A stretch of 39,979 nt of DNA from Ignavibacteriales bacterium. Lineage in GTDB: Bacteria; Bacteroidota; Ignavibacteria; UBA10030; UBA8401. A model generated the notes under the pieces. That model saw only the letters and a program-made list of their open reading frames with translations. It was not told where the DNA came from and ran no database searches. The stretch's first letter is position 1; every line of letters starts with the position of its first letter. Positions 35,527 through 39,979 of the stretch are shown piece after piece. The stretch spans positions 1 to 39,979 of the forward strand of contig JAPLFO010000161.1 in NCBI GenBank assembly GCA_026390635.1. Direction: 5' to 3'. Position numbers and translations under genes: made by a program.

Positions 35527-35568
35527 AAAAATCTCTCTGTGTTCTCATTTTTTCTCTGTGTTCTTCCG
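35527..35568 (-). repeat. Inverted CACAGAG arms facing the 35421 element
   Basis: On the minus strand it reads GAACACAGAGAAAAAATG and GAACACAGAGAGATTTTT, two partial inverted copies of the element head, so the nuoJ-nuoK gap can fold on itself. Confidence 0.6.
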
Positions 35569-35591
35569 AATGATGCCTGCGGCATCATTCG
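35567..35591. repeat. Perfect 11-bp hairpin in the nuoJ-nuoK gap
   Basis: CGAATGATGCC-TGC-GGCATCATTCG, 19 bp past the nuoJ stop. It has no T-run on the nuo transcript side, so it may stabilise or process the message rather than end it. Confidence 0.8.
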
Positions 35592-35609
35592 AGATCCTCC
35601 GGACTGTGG

Positions 35610-36125
35610 CTAATTTTGCTTTCCCGTGTCGCGGCGGGCGATCATGGCTGCACCGATCATTGCCACCAGCAACACAACGGATGCGACCTCAAACGGCAGT
35701 ATGTATCCCGTCATCAACGCCATGCCGATCGCCGGTGCCGTACTGGTCGGCACAACTTCCGATGGTCGAACGGTCCATTGCGTAAAGAAAAAGATTCCGC
35801 AGAGCACTCCCGCCATCACTGCGGTCAGCACCAGTGCCGGCAGCGTTTTAATCGAGCCGGTCTTGATGTCAACATTGAAGACATTGTTCGTCAGCATGAC
35901 GCCGAAAAGGATAAGCACCAGAATCCCGCCAACGTACACCACCAACTGCGTAATCGCCAGAAAATCCGCTGTCAGAAGCACATACAACCCCGCCACTCCG
36001 ACAAACGTGAAGAGCAATGAAAAAGCGGAATACAAAATATTCCGTGAGAAGACGACCACCGATGCGGACGCAATGACCACGATCGCCAGGAAGTAGAAGA
36101 TAATATCGATCAATTCAATGTTCAT
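35610..36125 (-). CDS. nuoJ: NADH-quinone oxidoreductase subunit J
   Basis: 171 residues with five predicted helices. The motif YSAFSLLFTFVGVAGLYVLL and TQLVVYVGGILVLILFGVMLTN (the helix with the pi-bulge that opens and closes with quinone chemistry) are diagnostic. It starts 11 bp after nuoI and ends with TAG before the repeat-filled gap. Confidence 0.96.
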   Translation of the reverse strand: MNIELIDIIFYFLAIVVIASASVVVFSRNILYSAFSLLFTFVGVAGLYVLLTADFLAITQLVVYVGGILVLILFGVMLTNNVFNVDIKTGSIKTLPALVLTAVMAGVLCGIFFFTQWTVRPSEVVPTSTAPAIGMALMTGYILPFEVASVVLLVAMIGAAMIARRDTGKQN

Positions 36126-36136
36126 ACTCTTGCCAC

Positions 36137-36826
36137 TTATGGTTGTTCGGATTTCGGGGGCTCGACGGCAGCACTCGCCGGCGCGGAAGGGATGTCCACG
36201 ACGGGTGCGGGCGGCGCCGGAGCTGCTTCGACAGCAGCCTTTGCAGCGGCTTCAGATGCTTCACGAGCTTTTGCCTCGGCAGCAGCTTTTGCAGCCGCGG
36301 CGGCAGCCGCTTTTTTCGCCGCAGCTTCTTCATCCGCTTTTTTGGCTTTTGCTTTTGCTGTTTCGATTTCTGCCGGCGTCATAGTGCTGAAGCTGTAGAT
36401 CAAATTGTGCCGATCATATTCTGAAAACTCGTAGACGTCAGTCATCTTGATGCAGACAGTCGGGCATGGCGGCACGCATAGTCCACAGTAGCAACATTTG
36501 CCGATGTCAATCGTGAATTCGGAAACGTAGAGACGCTTCTTCTGTCCGGTAGAGGTTGTTCCGAGATTATCTTCCGGCTGCGACTTGATCGTCTCGACGT
36601 TGATGCAATCCACCGGGCACGCCATAGCGCACTGGTTGCAGCCGATGCAATCGTCCATATTCACATAGAGGCGGTTGCGTGCGCGCTCCGGAAGTTTCAG
36701 CTTCACGTCCGGATATTGGATCGTGATGGCGGGAGTGAAGAGATGCTTCATTGTGATGCGCATCCCTATCATCGCCGTCTTGACGCCTGAATAGATATCA
36801 TCAAAATATTCTGCAACAGGATTCAT
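36137..36826 (-). CDS. nuoI: NADH-quinone oxidoreductase subunit I with a long Ala-rich tail
   Basis: 229 residues. Two ferredoxin-type 4Fe-4S motifs are visible: CIGCNQCAMAC (Cys60, 63, 66, 70) and CCYCGLCVPPC (Cys111, 114, 117, 121). They hold clusters N6a and N6b in the quinone-reducing arm. After about residue 150 comes an 80-residue tail of Ala, Lys and Glu and then Pro (AKAKKADEEAAAKKAAAAAA ...), absent from typical NuoI. The ATG at 36826 is chosen for its GAGGAG ribosome binding site; a frame from 36844 would overlap nuoH. The nuoH stop is seven bases upstream. Confidence 0.96.
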   Translation of the reverse strand: MNPVAEYFDDIYSGVKTAMIGMRITMKHLFTPAITIQYPDVKLKLPERARNRLYVNMDDCIGCNQCAMACPVDCINVETIKSQPEDNLGTTSTGQKKRLYVSEFTIDIGKCCYCGLCVPPCPTVCIKMTDVYEFSEYDRHNLIYSFSTMTPAEIETAKAKAKKADEEAAAKKAAAAAAAKAAAEAKAREASEAAAKAAVEAAPAPPAPVVDIPSAPASAAVEPPKSEQP

Positions 36827-36833
36827 ACTCTCC

Positions 36834-37865
36834 TCACCAGACAAGAATCAAGCCGATTGCCAGCACACACGCCATGGCAAACGGCGTCAGGACTTTCCAG
36901 GACATATACATCAGCTGGTCGACGCGGAAACGCGGCAGGGTCCAGCGAAGCCAGATATTTAACACCACAAATACCATACACTTTGACACGAACCAGAAGG
37001 AATCCCACCAGGGACCCGAGGCCGTCGCACCGAAGGGGCTCGTCCAGCCGCCAAAGAAAAGGAAAGTCACAACGGCCGAAACAATGAAGAGATTTGCATA
37101 TTCTGCAAGATAGAACATTGCGAATTTCATTCCGCTGTACTCGGTGTTGTATCCCTGCACCAGCTCTGATTCGGCTTCGGGAAGATCGAACGGATTGCGG
37201 TTCGTTTCCGCCATCGACGAGATATAATAGATGAGGAACATCACAAACATGAACGGAATCAGCGCCAGCTTTTTCGCCAGCGGAAACGCACCGCCCAGGA
37301 TCAGCCAGTTCTGGACACCGCCTTCCTGAAACTTCGAGATGACGTTGAAGTTCATCGAACCCGTCACCATCACCACGCTGAGAATGACAAACGCGCTCGG
37401 GATTTCATAGCTCATAATCTGTGCCGCGGATCGGACTCCGCCGTAGAGCGTCCACTTGCTGTTGGCTGCCCAGCCGCCCATCAGAATGCCGGCTACTACG
37501 AGCGATGAGACGCCAAGCAGGTAGAGGACACCAAGATCGATGTTACTTCCGATGTACGCACTGGAGAATGGAATCACCGCAAATGCGGCATACGTTCCTG
37601 TGAATACCAGATAGGGTGCGAGAATGAACAGCCCCCTGTTTGCGTCCGTCGGGATGGTGTCTTCCTTCTGCAGCAGTTTCAGCATATCGGCAATCGGCTG
37701 CAACACACCATGCCATCCGGTACGCATGTATGCAAGCCGGTTCTGGATATGCGCCGCCATTTTCATTTCGACATAAATGGTCACCAGCGCATAGACGAGT
37801 ACGAACACCAGCGGCACAAGAGCCAGCAGGATGTTGGTAAGAATCGAGAGAAGATATGGGTCCAT
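36834..37865 (-). CDS. nuoH: NADH-quinone oxidoreductase subunit H
   Basis: 343 residues, eight or more membrane helices. It forms the quinone chamber with NuoB and NuoD. Diagnostic blocks: AYMRTGWHGVLQPIADMLKLL, RSAAQIMSYEIP, MAETNRNPFDLPEAESELVQGYNTEYSGMKFA (the Glu-rich loop) and LRWTLPRFRVDQLMYMSWK. It starts 23 bp after nuoD, with no nuoE, F or G in between. Complete. Confidence 0.97.
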   Translation of the reverse strand: MDPYLLSILTNILLALVPLVFVLVYALVTIYVEMKMAAHIQNRLAYMRTGWHGVLQPIADMLKLLQKEDTIPTDANRGLFILAPYLVFTGTYAAFAVIPFSSAYIGSNIDLGVLYLLGVSSLVVAGILMGGWAANSKWTLYGGVRSAAQIMSYEIPSAFVILSVVMVTGSMNFNVISKFQEGGVQNWLILGGAFPLAKKLALIPFMFVMFLIYYISSMAETNRNPFDLPEAESELVQGYNTEYSGMKFAMFYLAEYANLFIVSAVVTFLFFGGWTSPFGATASGPWWDSFWFVSKCMVFVVLNIWLRWTLPRFRVDQLMYMSWKVLTPFAMACVLAIGLILVW

Positions 37866-37888
37866 ATAAACAGTCTATGTATGTTCGA

Positions 37889-39049
37889 TTAACGGTCCAC
37901 TTCGCCGAGCACAATGTCCGTGCTGCCGGCTATAGCAATCATATCAGCAATCATCGCGCCGCGGGAAATTTCCCCGATGACGCTCAAGTTTGAAAATGCC
38001 GGAGCGCGCCCCTTCACGCGGTACGGTGTTGCCGTACCGTCGCTGACAATGTAGAAACCGAGTTCGCCGCGCGGCGATTCGGTACGGGCGTAGACCTCGC
38101 CGGGATTCGGGCGGATACGCTTCGGAATCGCTGCCTGCACATCGCCCTCCGGCAGTTGCGCCAGCGCCTGTTCGATGATGATCAGGCTCTGTTCCATTTC
38201 GCGCATGCGCACGATGTGACGGTCCCAGCAGTCACCGACAGTTCCCATTTCGCCCTTGCCCACGCAGACTTCCCACTCGATTTTGTTGTACACAGAATAC
38301 GGATCGTCACGACGGAGATCCCAGTCGACACCGCTGCCGCGAAGCATCGGACCTGAGCAACCGTAATTGATTGCGACATCTTTCGGAAGTACGCCGACGT
38401 TGGCCGTCCGTTTCACAAAAATCTTGTTGAAGGTGAGCAGGTTGTTAAACTCTTCGATGCGCTTGCGGTAGTAGGTGCAGAACTCTTTGGTCTTCGGGGC
38501 GAACTCGGGAGGAAGATCGTGCGACAGTCCGCCGATCCACATATAATTGTAAAGCAGACGGGCGCCGCAGGTCATCTCGAACAGATTGAGAATCATTTCC
38601 CGGTCGATGAAACAGTAGAGGAACGGCGTGAAGGCGCCGATGTCTATGCCGTACGTTCCGATGGCAATCAGATGACTGGCGATTCGATTCAGCTCTGCCA
38701 TGATGACGCGGATATACTGTACGCGTTCCGGCACCTCGATCTTCAGCAGCCGCTCTGCCGCCACCACATACGAGAATTCGTTGTTCATTGCCGCACAATA
38801 GTCCATGCGATCCACATAGGGTATGACCTGCTGATAATTGGTCATATGTTCGCAATGCTTCTCGAAGCAGCGATGCAGGTAGCCGATGTGCGGGATCACT
38901 TCGTGAACGATTTCGCCGTCCACTACCAGTTCCAGCCGGAGCACACCGTGCGTTGCCGGATGCTGGGGGCCCATGTTGATAATCATCTCTTCGGTGCGAA
39001 GAGTGCGGCCGCTGGATGTCGTCGTTTGTGTAGTCGTCGAGTCTGTCAT
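37889..39049 (-). CDS. nuoD: NADH-quinone oxidoreductase subunit D
   Basis: 386 residues, 49-kDa-type subunit descended from the NiFe-hydrogenase large subunit and lining the quinone site. Seen: [70 protein letters not shown] and [18 protein letters not shown]. It is a stand-alone NuoD, not fused to NuoC. The ATG at 39049 lies seven bases after the nuoC stop and is preferred over 39079, which would overlap nuoC. The first ~18 residues are Thr/Ser-rich. Confidence 0.97.
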   Translation of the reverse strand: MTDSTTTQTTTSSGRTLRTEEMIINMGPQHPATHGVLRLELVVDGEIVHEVIPHIGYLHRCFEKHCEHMTNYQQVIPYVDRMDYCAAMNNEFSYVVAAERLLKIEVPERVQYIRVIMAELNRIASHLIAIGTYGIDIGAFTPFLYCFIDREMILNLFEMTCGARLLYNYMWIGGLSHDLPPEFAPKTKEFCTYYRKRIEEFNNLLTFNKIFVKRTANVGVLPKDVAINYGCSGPMLRGSGVDWDLRRDDPYSVYNKIEWEVCVGKGEMGTVGDCWDRHIVRMREMEQSLIIIEQALAQLPEGDVQAAIPKRIRPNPGEVYARTESPRGELGFYIVSDGTATPYRVKGRAPAFSNLSVIGEISRGAMIADMIAIAGSTDIVLGEVDR

Positions 39050-39056
39050 AGGTCGC

Positions 39057-39542
39057 TCAGTACGGCACTCGCATGCCATTATAGAATTCTGGTACTTGAT
39101 AATCTTTTCTGAGGGGATGTCCTTCCCAATCGTACGGCATCAGAATACGTCGCAAATCGGGATGTCCGGTAAACACGATTCCGAACATGTCAAACGCTTC
39201 GCGCTCGTGCCAGTTGGCCGTCTTCCATACAGATTCCAGAGACGGCACGGTCGGAGCATCGGCAGGGACTTCCACCCGAATCGTGATCTTGTGCTTCCTG
39301 GTCAGGGAGGCGAGCTGATACACCACTGCGAACTTCCCTTTCAAGTCCACACCGGAAAGGCAGGAGCAATGCTCGAACTGCAATTCCTCGTCGTCGCGGA
39401 GAAAGAGCGCAATCGACTTCAGATGAGTAGTGGACACTTTGATGCAGGGATCAACTGGAGCATCGAGTTTCGATTCGATGCCGGCGTCGGAGACAGCGCC
39501 GAACTGCGCGTTCAGCCTGTCGAAGATCTCTTGAGATGTCAT
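39057..39542 (-). CDS. nuoC: NADH-quinone oxidoreductase subunit C
   Basis: 161 residues, 30-kDa-type subunit of the peripheral arm. Signatures: [43 protein letters not shown] and [23 protein letters not shown]. The ATG overlaps the nuoB stop (ATGA), indicating translational coupling. Confidence 0.97.
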   Translation of the reverse strand: MTSQEIFDRLNAQFGAVSDAGIESKLDAPVDPCIKVSTTHLKSIALFLRDDEELQFEHCSCLSGVDLKGKFAVVYQLASLTRKHKITIRVEVPADAPTVPSLESVWKTANWHEREAFDMFGIVFTGHPDLRRILMPYDWEGHPLRKDYQVPEFYNGMRVPY

Positions 39543-39979
39543 GCGGTTTTCTTTTTTGCTAGGCTTTCGTTGCGGACTTTTTCTTGCAGCTTCATCAGGC
39601 CTTCCAGCAGCGCTTCGGGGCGGGGCGGACAGCCCGGAATATACACATCGACAGGGATAATGCGGTCAACGCCTTTCAGCACGTGATAGCCATGTTCCCA
39701 GTATGGTCCGCCGCAATTTGCACAGCTTCCCATGGAAAGCACGTACCGCGGCTCGGCCATTTGATCATACAATCGTTTGATGCGCGTTGCCATTTTCAGC
39801 GTTACGGTGCCGGACACAATCATCACGTCCACCTGCCGGGGCGTTGCACGGGGAATGACGCCAAAGCGCATCATGTCGAACGTGGATGCGGAGGCGGCCA
39901 TCATCTCGATGGCACAGCATGCCAAGCCGAACTGCAGCTGATACAAAGAAGAAAGGCGCGCCCAATTCAACAGCGAATC
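39539..39979 (-). CDS. nuoB: NADH-quinone oxidoreductase subunit B, 3' part
   Basis: 146 codons are visible; the 5' end lies past the right edge, since the frame is open to 39979 ([18 protein letters not shown]). The N2 cluster ligands are seen in [21 protein letters not shown] and [18 protein letters not shown]. The TTG at 39970 could be mistaken for a start, but the conserved NWAR segment and the upstream residues show the gene continues. nuoA would be expected outside the window. Confidence 0.96.
   Translation of the reverse strand, partial: DSLLNWARLSSLYQLQFGLACCAIEMMAASASTFDMMRFGVIPRATPRQVDVMIVSGTVTLKMATRIKRLYDQMAEPRYVLSMGSCANCGGPYWEHGYHVLKGVDRIIPVDVYIPGCPPRPEALLEGLMKLQEKVRNESLAKKKTA

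Overview
The window looks like a chromosomal stretch from a Gram-negative bacterium of the Bacteroidetes/Chlorobi/Ignavibacteria (FCB) lineage. The grounds are: an AmpG-type transporter, SpoIID and DUF4922 cluster of the kind seen in Bacteroidetes, a TonB-dependent receptor with a carboxypeptidase-regulatory-like N-terminus, many lipoproteins, an 11-subunit-type complex I operon without nuoEFG, and Bacteroidetes/Chlorobi-style sequences in DnaK, ClpB and NuoL. This taxonomic call is inference. No tRNA, rRNA, CRISPR array or recognisable intact transposase was seen.

Layout. 1-10,264 (all minus): sucC (cut by the left edge), a P5C dehydrogenase gene with an in-frame TAG, then a cell-wall/amino-sugar salvage cluster read as DUF4922 > SpoIID > AmpG-like MFS > BadF-type sugar kinase > GH3/beta-lactamase lipoprotein, with a GNAT acetyltransferase upstream. 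10,482-16,850 (minus): a GT2 glycosyltransferase, then a TonB-dependent receptor preceded by two lipoproteins. 16,944-18,235 (minus): aspartate kinase, disrupted. 18,695-23,517 (minus): clpB and dnaK, with a near-consensus sigma-54 promoter upstream of dnaK. 23,807-29,618 (plus): birA (disrupted at its C-terminus), coaX, and a MacA-like adaptor / MacB-like permease / TolC-like export operon without an ATPase gene. 29,752-39,979 (minus): nuoB-C-D-H-I-J-K-L-M-N, with nuoB cut by the right edge.

Two things stand out. First, five conserved genes (P5C dehydrogenase, the BadF-type kinase, lysC, birA, nuoL) carry a lesion. One is a nonsense codon at a conserved Gln next to the catalytic Cys. The other four are frameshifts at which the protein also seems to lack about 10-50 residues. 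With most other genes intact, this suggests either local mis-assembly or real decay, and read mapping would decide. Second, the intergenic spaces hold several families of short hairpin and inverted-repeat elements. These include a dispersed TTTGCCACAGAG...GAGCACAGAG element, two hairpins with a compensatory base-pair change, an inverted pair around the GNAT gene, an 87-bp tandem duplication, a 164-bp MITE-like element, and a 231-bp repeat-filled gap inside the nuo operon.

The most attractive regulatory signal is the dnaK upstream region. A TTGGCACG-N4-TTGC sigma-54 promoter lies about 50 nt before the start codon, and a palindrome sits about 130 bp further upstream, where an enhancer-binding protein would bind.
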